Virus record (IMG/VR): IMGVR_UViG_3300010430_000127
Coordinates: 1 to 43,930 of that record
Origin: a virus
Direction: 5' to 3' (one strand)
Length of the DNA: 43,930 nt
Shown here: one piece after another, positions 16,688 through 23,068 of the stretch
Layout: every line of letters starts with the position of its first letter
How positions within the stretch are numbered: position 1 is the stretch's first letter
Notes under the pieces: generated by a model
What the model saw: only the letters and a program-made list of their open reading frames with translations
The model's database searches: none
Told to the model about the DNA's origin: nothing
Program-made: the position numbers and the translations under genes

Positions 16688-16803
16688 GGGGAGAGTTGTG
16701 TCACAATAGGCTTGCCAGAAAAACAACAACAATGGCAAGCCCAACCAGTGATACTCTCTCTCCCTATCGCCCCGCTGGTTGGGCTTTTTTGTGGAGAGAG
16801 AAA
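16688..16803 (+). promoter_or_regulatory. Attenuator-like leader: antiterminator, terminator and Shine-Dalgarno-pairing loop
   Basis: Three interlocked pairings are visible in the leader of the next gene. GGCTTGCCA (16709-16717) pairs perfectly with TGGCAAGCC (16733-16741). The terminator AAGCCCAACCAG (16737-16748) pairs with CTGGTTGGGCTT (16775-16786), followed by T's; the two stems share 16737-16741, so they exclude each other. The terminator loop holds TCTCTCTCC (16755-16763), complementary to GGAGAGAGA (16793-16801), the Shine-Dalgarno of the gene at 16804; this would be an H-type pseudoknot. GGGAGAG at 16689-16695 can compete for the same loop. TTGTGTCACAA (16696-16706) is palindromic. 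Confidence 0.7.
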
Positions 16804-17040
16804 ATGGAATTCAAAAAGAAAGACAATTATTACTTCGCGTCAGAGTGTGGCTACCGGATAGCCATCTTCCACCTGAAGAGCAAGTCGGTTCTGGTTGCCA
16901 CATCACCGAGACCGGCAAGCCATGTGGTACACCAAGCTGATTACACTCAGGGCTACGAGGGAAGGGTTTTCAACGAGTGTGCGCTTCAGTGTCAGCTGCA
17001 CAAGACCCCCCCTCGGGAAGATACCCCCCCTCTTTTTTAA
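16804..17040 (+). CDS. 78-residue protein of unknown function downstream of attenuator
   Basis: The ATG at 16804 directly follows GGAGAGAGAAA. The frame stays open upstream through the terminator hairpin, to an ATG at 16732, but no ribosome-binding site precedes that start. The protein reads MEFKKKDNYYFASECGYRIAIF at its start (over two helices/strands) and ends in a Pro-rich low-complexity tail made of two copies of a CCCCCCCTC-type DNA element, so the last ~12 residues may be unstructured. Function unknown. Its unusual leader implies tight control. Confidence 0.6.
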   Translation: MEFKKKDNYYFASECGYRIAIFHLKSKSVLVATSPRPASHVVHQADYTQGYEGRVFNECALQCQLHKTPPREDTPPLF

Positions 17041-17108
17041 GAGGCTCCAGAAAAAAAGGTGCCTTCGTTTTCGCGGGGGAAATCCCCTACAGAAACCACC
17101 TCAAATTC

Positions 17109-17133
17109 ACCGGCTTTTTAGCCGGTTTTTTTT
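17109..17133 (+). terminator. Rho-independent terminator after primase operon
   Basis: ACCGGCT (17109-17115) pairs with AGCCGGT (17120-17126) around TTTT, followed by a 7-8 T run. It would stop transcription of the primase operon before the origin-like region. Confidence 0.85.
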
Positions 17134-17286
17134 GCGAAATTGCTTTGTGATCGACTGAGAAATCAGCTGGAAATTGGTGCCGATTCGATTCACTTTTTTT
17201 TGGAAATTGCAGTTAGAAATGCTGCCGGTTTTGCCTGGGATTTTCTGATATTTTTTCTGGTGAGTCGATTTTCAAAACTTCGGTCA

Positions 17287-17295
17287 TTTTCCACA
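17287..17295 (+). other. DnaA-box match
   Basis: TTTTCCACA fits the relaxed DnaA-box consensus TTWTNCACA. One site alone would be weak evidence; its position 56 bases before iterons makes it more interesting. Confidence 0.4.
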
Positions 17296-17350
17296 GACTG
17301 TTTTTTGCGCTTATTTTTCTAAGTTGTTATTTTATAAGAGAATTTTGAAA

Positions 17351-17486
17351 CCTTATATAAATCAATGACTTACAAAACCCTTTATAAAACAGTGACTTAC
17401 AAAAACCCTTTATAAAACAATGACTTGCAAAATACCCTTATAAATCAACACTTTATAAAACCCTTTATAAAACAATGACTTACAAA
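17351..17486 (+). repeat. Iteron array, core TTTATAAA-n-CAATGACTTACAAA
   Basis: Five direct repeats of 26-29 bases start at about 17351, 17378, 17406, 17435 and 17461. Four contain CA(A/G)TGACTT(A/G)CAAA behind a CC(C)TT(T)ATA element; the fourth (17435-17450) is truncated. A further copy is at 17775-17799. Iterons of this spacing (2.5-3 helical turns) are typical binding sites for replication initiators. Confidence 0.75.
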
Positions 17487-17545
17487 CTTAGAACCATTCT
17501 AAAGTGCTGAAACCCAATGATAGCAATGGTTTCAGCGTGTCGCGG

Positions 17546-17665
17546 CTGTCCGGTTGCCAGGCTGCCAGGTTGCCAGGTTGCCAGGTTGCCAGGTTGCCAG
17601 GTTGCCAGGTTGCCAGGTTGCCAGGTTGCCAGGTTGCCAGGTTGCCAGGTTGTCCGGTTGTCCGG
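17546..17665 (+). repeat. Octanucleotide tandem repeat, 15 units of TTGCCAGG type
   Basis: Fifteen perfect-length 8-base units: CTGTCCGG, TTGCCAGG, CTGCCAGG, ten TTGCCAGG, then two TTGTCCGG. The edge units differ from the uniform core by TGTCCGG, on both sides. Frames through the array are open on both strands because of the repeat, but none has a ribosome-binding site. Confidence 0.95.
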
Positions 17666-17903
17666 CTGTCGTGGTTGATACACTCTTATATAGTGTTGCT
17701 TTGAACCTTGCGCGGATTTTGCGCAGATTGTGCGCGTAACGGGTTATCTCGGGCGAGTTATCTCAATTATGATTCTTTATAAATCAATGACTTATAAAAT
17801 AGCGGTCAATATATATATTGAATCAGCCGCGCAATCCGCTATATTTAACTCACTGGCAGCGCATTTATTGCCAGCGACAAACCAATAAAAGGAACCGCAG
17901 AAA

Positions 17904-18044
17904 ATGACCCTCACACAATACAACGCAATAACCGCAACGCTCGCGCTTACATTAGAAGCTGTAACAACATCACAAGGCGCAGCCGGTCTTATTTTCTCGC
18001 TGTGGCTTGTCACACTGCCACTAGCCGCCGGGATTCTTAAGTAA
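17904..18044 (+). CDS. 46-residue membrane protein
   Basis: Preceded by AAAGGAACCGCAG. The second half (residues 26-44, AAGLIFSLWLVTLPLAAGI) is a membrane helix; the first 25 residues are polar and Thr-rich. The TAA overlaps the ATG of the next gene. It opens the orphan cluster 17904-21363. Too short for family assignment. Confidence 0.55.
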   Translation: MTLTQYNAITATLALTLEAVTTSQGAAGLIFSLWLVTLPLAAGILK

Positions 18045-18178
18045 TGACATACCTGCAAACAAGAAAACGCAAAGCCCGTAACAAGGCGCTAGCTAATACC
18101 GCGCTTCTATTCTCTGTAGTAACCCCGCTCTGCCTTTTAATTGGTTATAGCGGCTACCTTGAATATATAAACTTCTAA
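18044..18178 (+). CDS. 44-residue membrane protein with basic N-terminus
   Basis: Start codon overlaps the previous stop (TAATG). A strongly basic N-terminus (RKRKARNK) is followed by a hydrophobic helix at residues 18-37 and a short tail, so it should sit in the inner membrane with the N-terminus inside. Together with the previous gene it looks like a pair of small partner membrane proteins. Function unknown. Confidence 0.55.
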   Translation: MTYLQTRKRKARNKALANTALLFSVVTPLCLLIGYSGYLEYINF

Positions 18179-18194
18179 CCATAGGAAAAAGACA

Positions 18195-19091
18195 ATGAAA
18201 ACAGTTTTCAATAATGACCAATTGCCACATATATTCGCGCAACAAAACCAGAACCACGGTCGCAATAGCGGCGGATCGTTCTATTTTAACGGGAATATCA
18301 TCTATAGCTATGGGCAGCACTTTCCTATCGCTAGAATTTTGCCGGATGACGTGGCGCTAATCACGACACAGAGCTATAGCGTAACAACTGCCGCGCACAT
18401 AAGCCGGACTTATGCCGCACTAAGCCATTACAAATCGTTCTCTGTCAATAATGTATTAGCAGACACCAAACCAGAACACAGGGACAACCTAAAAGGCATT
18501 ATTGCCAGCTATCAGGACGCACTATTAAGCGCCGGACGGGCGCGAACCTATAAACAGATTCACATTGACCGCGCTGACAGGCTCTACAGTCAAGCCGTAG
18601 CATATAGCAAGGCATTCAAGCTAGGCGCAAACATTAAGCGACAAGATATAACAGAGCTTTTAGAAGCCGCCAAAAAACAAGCCAAAAAAGACAAGGCGAA
18701 ACGAGAGCGGCTGGCGAAACAGCGAGAGCGGCTGGCGAAACAGAATGCGGCAAAATACGCCGCGCAGCTTGAACAATGGAAGGCGGGACAGCGCGACTCA
18801 ATCGAACGCCTACAGCATAACGCGCCTGTATGGATGCGACTATCTGATGATAAAAAGACCGTCCAAACCACTAAAGGCGCTTCGTTCCCTGCTAAAGAGT
18901 GCTCGGCGGTTTGGCGTATTGTGCAGCTATGCCGCAAACGCGCAGCGGGCTGGAAACCGGAACCAGGTCAACAAGTAAAACTCGGTCATTTCCGTATTAA
19001 TTCAATTTCCGCAAACGGGCAAGTTATAGCCGGATGTCACACCGTAGATTATCCGGCAATTAAAGAGCTTGCCGGAATTTTGGGTCTTTAG
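18195..19091 (+). CDS. 298-residue phage/plasmid protein of unknown function with YSYG-HFPIA motif
   Basis: Clear AGGAAAAAG site. The first ~75 residues contain IFAQQNQNHGRN, then FYFNGNIIYSYGQHFPIARI and TTQSYSVTTAAHISRTY, a motif set that recurs in many phage and plasmid proteins of unknown function. The middle (about 150-200) is a highly charged helix with two identical seven-residue units RERLAKQ, from a 21-base direct duplication (18702-18743). The end has VWRIVQLCRKRAAGWKPEPGQ, LGHFRINSI and VIAGCHTVDY segments. It may be an accessory protein used in host takeover or defence evasion; nothing catalytic is visible. Confidence 0.75.
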   Translation: MKTVFNNDQLPHIFAQQNQNHGRNSGGSFYFNGNIIYSYGQHFPIARILPDDVALITTQSYSVTTAAHISRTYAALSHYKSFSVNNVLADTKPEHRDNLKGIIASYQDALLSAGRARTYKQIHIDRADRLYSQAVAYSKAFKLGANIKRQDITELLEAAKKQAKKDKAKRERLAKQRERLAKQNAAKYAAQLEQWKAGQRDSIERLQHNAPVWMRLSDDKKTVQTTKGASFPAKECSAVWRIVQLCRKRAAGWKPEPGQQVKLGHFRINSISANGQVIAGCHTVDYPAIKELAGILGL

Positions 19092-19102
19092 GAGCGTTTA
19101 AG

Positions 19103-19402
19103 ATGTCAGGATTAACCATCAAAACTAACAACCATATGCGCGATCTTGTCTGTTATGAAGACTTGCCAGAACGCATCAAGCCGGACTTTGACTATCTAAA
19201 CCAGGAAGAAACCTTAACCCCGAGGTTTGTTAAGTATCGCGGGTTATATATAGATTGTTACGACATGATGCGCACTGATGGCAGCGCGCTATCAAATTGG
19301 GATGGATACTGTGGTGACTCTTATTTCAGCGGTACGCTTGTTAAATTCATTTACGATGATTACGGCTATGAAGCTGTCATTGTCGGGACTTACTACAGCT
19401 AA
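19103..19402 (+). CDS. 99-residue protein of unknown function (DLP motif)
   Basis: Shine-Dalgarno GGAGCG. Contains YEDLPERIKPDF near residue 18 and then an aromatic, acidic C-terminal half (YIDCYDMMRTDG, YGYEAVIVGTYYS). The YEDLPxxI element recurs in two neighbouring proteins (19419 and 20353). No family recognised. Confidence 0.65.
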   Translation: MSGLTIKTNNHMRDLVCYEDLPERIKPDFDYLNQEETLTPRFVKYRGLYIDCYDMMRTDGSALSNWDGYCGDSYFSGTLVKFIYDDYGYEAVIVGTYYS

Positions 19403-19418
19403 AAAAGGGGCTTAACCA

Positions 19419-19823
19419 ATGCATTATATAAACTTAAAAACAATTCACCACGCGACAGAAACAATCGACCAATTCGACAGCTATATGGAAGCGTTCGCAG
19501 CTGTTAAAGAATACCGACTCGCAGACAGTAGCGGGTGTTACTACATAAGCCAACGTGCGACAGAATGTTGGTATCAGTCAAACCAGCAGCCCGCGAAAGT
19601 ATATCGGATTTATGATAACGGATATAAGTCGCCTATGCGTTACACGGTGGTCTTAACTGACAAGAATAACGGGCATCATGCTTGCATAATGGCAGACAGT
19701 GAACCGCGCACAATAACACAAGAGGCGCAATGCAAGCCTGGCGCGCATTTAGGACGGCGCATATCGTGGGATGACTTGCCAGCACAGATTCAACAGGCAG
19801 TAGCGGAACAGGGGGTAAAATAA
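19419..19823 (+). CDS. 134-residue protein of unknown function (DLP motif at C-terminus)
   Basis: Shine-Dalgarno AGGGG. Looks like a small alpha/beta domain (YMEAFAAVKEYRLADSSGCYYISQRAT, given here as YMEAFAAVKEY and SGCYYISQRAT) and ends in ISWDDLPAQIQQAV. Such a terminal WDDLPxxI element is seen in other small phage and plasmid proteins. Its TAA overlaps the ATG of the next gene. Function unknown. Confidence 0.65.
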   Translation: MHYINLKTIHHATETIDQFDSYMEAFAAVKEYRLADSSGCYYISQRATECWYQSNQQPAKVYRIYDNGYKSPMRYTVVLTDKNNGHHACIMADSEPRTITQEAQCKPGAHLGRRISWDDLPAQIQQAVAEQGVK

Positions 19824-20356
19824 TGTCAAAATTACATACAGTAACAACCGAAACATGGAATATAGACGAACATCCGAAGCCGGAATTATGCCTGCAATGG
19901 ATGCGCGAAAACTATCACGACTTATACGGCTGGAACTATGAAAACGCCGACAGCGTCAAAGCCTATGCGTCTGCGATGGATGCAATACTTAAAGATTATT
20001 CTGTGAGCCTGTGCAGTCATTCGTATATAGAATTCGTTAGCCGCTTAGACATAGAAGAATTACACGGCATAATGCTCTGGAAGTATCTACAGAATAATGG
20101 CTATTTCAATCTATTAAAGAGTGAATGCAATCTGACCGGATATTGTGCGGACGATGTTTTACTGCAAAGCCTGCGCAAGTTTCACAAAAACCCAGACGCA
20201 AACACAACAATGAAAGATATTCTGGATTCTGCCGCTTCTGATATGGTTAGCTATTGGCTTGAAGACTGGCAGCACGCCTACTCAGACGAGGCGCTGACAG
20301 ATTCAGCAGAGGCGAACCAATATTACTTTACCGAGAGCGGGAGCGTTTACCAATGA
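19823..20356 (+). CDS. 177-residue acidic protein of unknown function
   Basis: Start overlaps the previous stop and stop overlaps the next start (ATGA). N-terminal ELCLQWMRENYHDLYGW, central GYCADDVLL with FHKNPDAN, and C-terminal EANQYYFTESGSVY. The protein is strongly acidic and mostly helical in appearance. Acidic proteins of this kind can be DNA mimics, but no ArdA- or Ocr-like pattern was recognised. Function unknown. Confidence 0.65.
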   Translation: MSKLHTVTTETWNIDEHPKPELCLQWMRENYHDLYGWNYENADSVKAYASAMDAILKDYSVSLCSHSYIEFVSRLDIEELHGIMLWKYLQNNGYFNLLKSECNLTGYCADDVLLQSLRKFHKNPDANTTMKDILDSAASDMVSYWLEDWQHAYSDEALTDSAEANQYYFTESGSVYQ

Positions 20357-20757
20357 GCAATAAAACCACAACACTGAAAGCCATAGAGCGCGAATATAAC
20401 GCGATAGCAGATAGCGTGTTCAAGCTTCCAAAATACGCGCCAATGAGCTATGACGAATTGCCGCAAGCTATCATCCGGCTTTGTGAGTCCATCAACAATT
20501 ACGCAGACGAACATGACAGCGAGATGCTATGGTATATCGGTGAATGCACCGAATCCGCTCTATCCGACTTTATTGTAGGCGCATACTGGCATTACACGGA
20601 ATGGCACGGAGGGCAGAATTCAGATTCATACGCGGCGCTGTGCGCGCTGGGTGCTATCTTCCAGCCTGGCATGACTTGCCCACCGGATGACGACAGCGAG
20701 CCGGAATACCATACGTTCATAACGCTGGAAGAGATGGCGCAGGGAATTAAATCATGA
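20353..20757 (+). CDS. 134-residue acidic protein of unknown function (DELP motif)
   Basis: Coupled by ATGA on both sides. Contains MSYDELPQAIIRLCESI at about residues 27-43, related to the DLP element of two neighbours, and ends acidic with CPPDDDSEPEYHTFITLEEMAQ (read as CPPDDDSEPEY and ITLEEMAQ). Acidic throughout. No family recognised. Confidence 0.65.
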   Translation: MSNKTTTLKAIEREYNAIADSVFKLPKYAPMSYDELPQAIIRLCESINNYADEHDSEMLWYIGECTESALSDFIVGAYWHYTEWHGGQNSDSYAALCALGAIFQPGMTCPPDDDSEPEYHTFITLEEMAQGIKS

Positions 20758-20966
20758 GCTATTCAGAACAAGCATTAAGAATAGGCAAGGCATCAAACCA
20801 TTTTGAGTCTTTATATGGTGACAAGAGGGACAATTCTAAATTGACGGAAAAAGAGTTGATCAGTGAGCTATTAAGAATATGCAACCAATATGAAGTCGGG
20901 TTTAATGGTTTTGAATATCTTGAAAAGTCTCTTATCACTAACCGCAATAACGGAACAAGGAATTAA
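20754..20966 (+). CDS. 70-residue protein of unknown function
   Basis: Overlaps the previous gene by ATGA. Helical, with GKASNHFESLYGD and LTEKELISELLRICNQYEVGF. More AT-rich codon use than its neighbours. No family recognised. Confidence 0.6.
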   Translation: MSYSEQALRIGKASNHFESLYGDKRDNSKLTEKELISELLRICNQYEVGFNGFEYLEKSLITNRNNGTRN

Positions 20967-20969
20967 ATA

Positions 20970-21194
20970 ATGTTAATTTATGATTTAATATTGACCGGCG
21001 ATGATGCCACGGAAGACAACGCAATACACTTCGCTATGGATTTTGTGTGGAGTGAGAGTGAATGCAGAGAGGAGCCAATGCCACGGCATAGCCACCATAT
21101 CTATACCACCAACGGAATAGCCATTTATTATGATTATGCCGCCGATTATTACTGGTTCGCCGATGCCACCGGGAGCGTTAAACATGAGCAATAG
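20970..21194 (+). CDS. 74-residue acidic protein of unknown function
   Basis: Starts 3 bases after the previous gene, with GGAATTAAATA in front. Acidic and aromatic (DFVWSESECREEP, IYYDYAADYYWFADATG). It overlaps the next gene by 11 bases. No family recognised. Confidence 0.6.
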   Translation: MLIYDLILTGDDATEDNAIHFAMDFVWSESECREEPMPRHSHHIYTTNGIAIYYDYAADYYWFADATGSVKHEQ

Positions 21195-21363
21195 AAACAA
21201 AGAGCTATTATTTCTGTTAAGACAGTGCAGAAAAAACCCTGCACTATTTGCCAACAACGATCAGGCATTGAAACTCCATAGAATAATTAAAAAAACCAAA
21301 GCCCGATTATATAAAGATGATCGCGGGGTTAACCGCCAGTCAATCATACTGTCAACTGACTGA
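21184..21363 (+). CDS. 59-residue basic protein, last gene of the orphan cluster
   Basis: The ATG at 21184 lies within the end of the previous gene after GGGAGCG, a good ribosome-binding site; a longer in-frame start at 21130 lacks one. Basic and helical (LLRQCRKNPALF, HRIIKKTKARLYK). A terminator follows 50 bases later. It could bind nucleic acid. Function unknown. Confidence 0.6.
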   Translation: MSNRNKELLFLLRQCRKNPALFANNDQALKLHRIIKKTKARLYKDDRGVNRQSIILSTD

Positions 21364-21390
21364 AACCGATGCCACCTGGTGCAATAGTCA

Positions 21391-21511
21391 GCACCTCACA
21401 GCACCTCACACAAGCCCCGAAAGGGGCTATTTTTTGTGCATGGTGTTTGTGCCTGTCTCTTGTCTTGAACCACACACAATCCCATCAGAAGCCGCTCACA
21501 AGCCGCTCACA
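21391..21511 (+). repeat. Two short tandem duplications around the terminator
   Basis: GCACCTCACA is repeated perfectly at 21391-21400 and 21401-21410. AGCCGCTCACA is repeated perfectly at 21490-21500 and 21501-21511. The units share a CTCACA end. No function is evident. Confidence 0.8.
21413..21435 (+). terminator. Rho-independent terminator of the orphan cluster
   Basis: AGCCCC (21413-21418) and GGGGCT (21423-21428) around a GAAA tetraloop, followed by ATTTTTT. Ends the 17904-21363 transcription unit. Confidence 0.85.
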
Positions 21512-22455
21512 TATGCCTGAGATCAATACAGCCCGAAAGTCTACGCCGGGCGAGAATTAAGCCTGAATCGACTATAAACAGTGCTATAAACAGCCGTTAT
21601 TGTTGCTTATAGCTTGCTTATAGTTGGTTACTTACTGATTATAATTATGCGACCGCATAGCGGTTTATATAAGCGTTGTAATCACATGATGATTATTCGA
21701 TAAGCGCCTGTTTTATATGCCTTATTTGCTCAACATTACCCTTTATAAGCATATAAGCAATATATTTTATATTATCCTCACTCAATACCTATATATTGCT
21801 GAATATTATACATATATATCTAAAATAGCCTGTTTTTTTAGGGTATAGGAACGGGGCTATTTTGCTTATATGCAATGCAGCATGACGCAATAAGCGAAAC
21901 AAGATAAGAGCAGGGAGAGTGCCCGCGCTCATGCAGATATGCGAGCCGGGCTTGTATGCCGCTCCTAAGCGATTTTTGCGGGCATTGTGTAATCCTGGCT
22001 TGTCTCTGCCTGGAATAGCTGCGCGGGCTTTGCGCGGGCTGTGATCACAGACCCGAACCAGGCGCAACCGCAACCGAGCCGGGGTAAAGCTTGAGCCGGT
22101 GCCGGTGTTTGGCGGTATCCCTGGCAATGCTTGAGCGCCTAACATGGAATGAGACCAATTCTCATTAAACCGAGACCGCGAACCAGGCAAGGCGCACAAT
22201 TCAGAATCGCTATTCACTGCCGGTGCCGGTCTGTATCGGTGGCGAATGCGGGTAGCAGCTGAAACCATTGCGGCACAAGGCTTTCAGAGACCCCCCCACC
22301 CCGAATCCGAAAAACGATTGCGCCGGGCAAAAAAGGGTGAGACCTCCCCTCTCCTAATTGAAACGTGGCTACGGTGTTTGGCTTTGGACACATATATATG
22401 ATTGCTAAAAAATCGCGTGGAGCTCGGCGGCGTTTGTTTTGTTGAAAAAATACTG
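21436..22455. other. Non-coding region: AT-rich repeat zone followed by GC-rich zone
   Basis: No convincing gene. 21570-21870 is AT-rich with many ATAAGC/CTATAA elements: CTATAAACAG at 21572 and 21584, GCTTATAG at 21605 and 21616, and further copies near 21669, 21699, 21744 and 21752; CCCTTTATAA at ~21740 also occurs in the iterons at 17378-17486. AAAATAGCC (~21825) pairs with GGCTATTTT (~21857). 21890-22330 is GC-rich with small repeats such as GCGCGGGCT twice (22021-22040) and the 12-base palindrome CTGTGATCACAG (22039-22050). A 159-codon leftward open frame here looks spurious. Confidence 0.55.
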
Positions 22456-22464
22456 AATCGTGAG

Positions 22465-22702
22465 AAAGGTGTTGCACTTACGACAGAAGGGTGGTAGATT
22501 ACGTTCATGGGGTGTTACCCCACCGAGTATGCAGTTCGATTCTGCTAGGTAGCGACATTTGGTAATAAACGGGGTTCGACTCCCGATTAACATCTGATTG
22601 GACTGTAAAGCCTTGAAGATGTTATGTGTCACAGCGACTGGGAATGCTGGCTTGACAGACCGGAAAGACGGTCACTTTATTTTATCGCCGCGAATTGGCG
22701 GC
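22465..22702 (+). other. Structured leader with two tRNA T-arm-like motifs and stacked hairpins
   Basis: GCAG-TTCGATT-CTGC (22531-22545) and GGG-TTCGACT-CCC (22572-22584) look like T-arms. Before the first, TGGG-GTGTTAC-CCCA (22508-22522) resembles an anticodon arm with a 7-base loop centred on GTT. No complete cloverleaf could be built in normal order. Downstream, TAACATCT (22588-22595) pairs with AGATGTTA (22617-22624), then TGTCA (22627) with TGACA (22653), GACCG with CGGTC (22658-22673) and GCCGC with GCGGC (22687-22702). Confidence 0.45.
22652..22682 (+). promoter_or_regulatory. Putative promoter with internal dyad before gene 22718
   Basis: TTGACA (22652-22657) is a perfect -35 box; TTTATT (22676-22681) 18 bases later matches 4 of 6 of the -10 consensus. 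The spacer contains the dyad GACCG-GAAAGA-CGGTC (22658-22673), which could be an operator covering the spacer. Confidence 0.5.
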
Positions 22703-22717
22703 TAATTGGAGAGAGAG

Positions 22718-23068
22718 ATGAAAAAATTAGGAAGAGGTGAGTTTACCGTTGAGTTAGCCTGGTATGTTTTGGGTAAATACGGAATAGCGATTGATGTTGG
22801 TGTTTTGCGATTGATGCCTTATTTGATGTACTTGGTGGTGAATGGTGAGAGCGTATCTCGCAGAAGGGTAAAGGAGGATGAAGAGAGCATTATTATCGAA
22901 ATGGTTGCTAATGGCTGGATAAAACTTCCATACGATGATTTGAGTGTTACTCGTGAGTTTTACGACATGGCAAATGATATTCTTTGGTATTCGTACATTG
23001 CTCGTGAAAATCCTCCATACATCAGTGAGGATGACTTTGTTCCTGCTGTTGATGTGTTTAAGTTATGA
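22718..23068 (+). CDS. 116-residue protein of unknown function
   Basis: The ATG at 22718 follows GGAGAGAGAG directly; a TTG 12 bases upstream is less likely. Helical N-terminus (FTVELAWYVLGKYGIAID) and a SRRRVKEDEESIIIEMVANGWI stretch (seen as SRRRVKEDEES and IIIEMVANGWI) that could be part of a winged helix. First gene of the operon running to ssb. Overlaps the next gene by ATGA. Not recognised. Confidence 0.65.
   Translation: MKKLGRGEFTVELAWYVLGKYGIAIDVGVLRLMPYLMYLVVNGESVSRRRVKEDEESIIIEMVANGWIKLPYDDLSVTREFYDMANDILWYSYIARENPPYISEDDFVPAVDVFKL

Larger units (their letters stand above)
17041..17903. other. 863-base non-coding region: likely replication origin
   Basis: No convincing gene was found. 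In order it holds a terminator (17109-17133), a pyrimidine-rich strand (17140-17340), a DnaA-box match (17287-17295), AT-rich iterons (17351-17486), an octanucleotide tandem array (17546-17665), a distal iteron copy (17775-17799), the palindrome CAATATATATATTG (17808-17821) and a CTGGCA...TGCCAG inverted repeat (17851-17873). Location right after the primase-helicase supports an origin. Confidence 0.6.

Noticed and set aside
16732-16803. Longer start of the 78-residue gene at ATG 16732
   Set aside because: The ATG has only ACAACAACAA upstream and would translate through the terminator; the ATG at 16804 has a perfect ribosome-binding site.
17351-17486. CRISPR array
   Set aside because: Repeats are 26-29 bases end to end with no unique spacers between them; they are iterons.
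17480-17739. Three open frames (both strands) through the octanucleotide array
   Set aside because: A period-8 repeat without stop codons is open in every frame. The proteins are pure RLPGCQVA-type repeats and lack translation signals.
21789-22268. 159-codon leftward open frame in the GC-rich zone
   Set aside because: Low-complexity Arg/Pro/Ala composition, no ribosome-binding site, and it spans AT-rich and GC-rich repeats. It looks like a frame kept open by base composition.
22465-22560. Complete tRNA-Asn (GTT)
   Set aside because: Anticodon-like and T-arm-like hairpins exist, but no 7-bp acceptor or proper D-arm could be formed in normal order, so it was kept only as a tRNA-like fragment.
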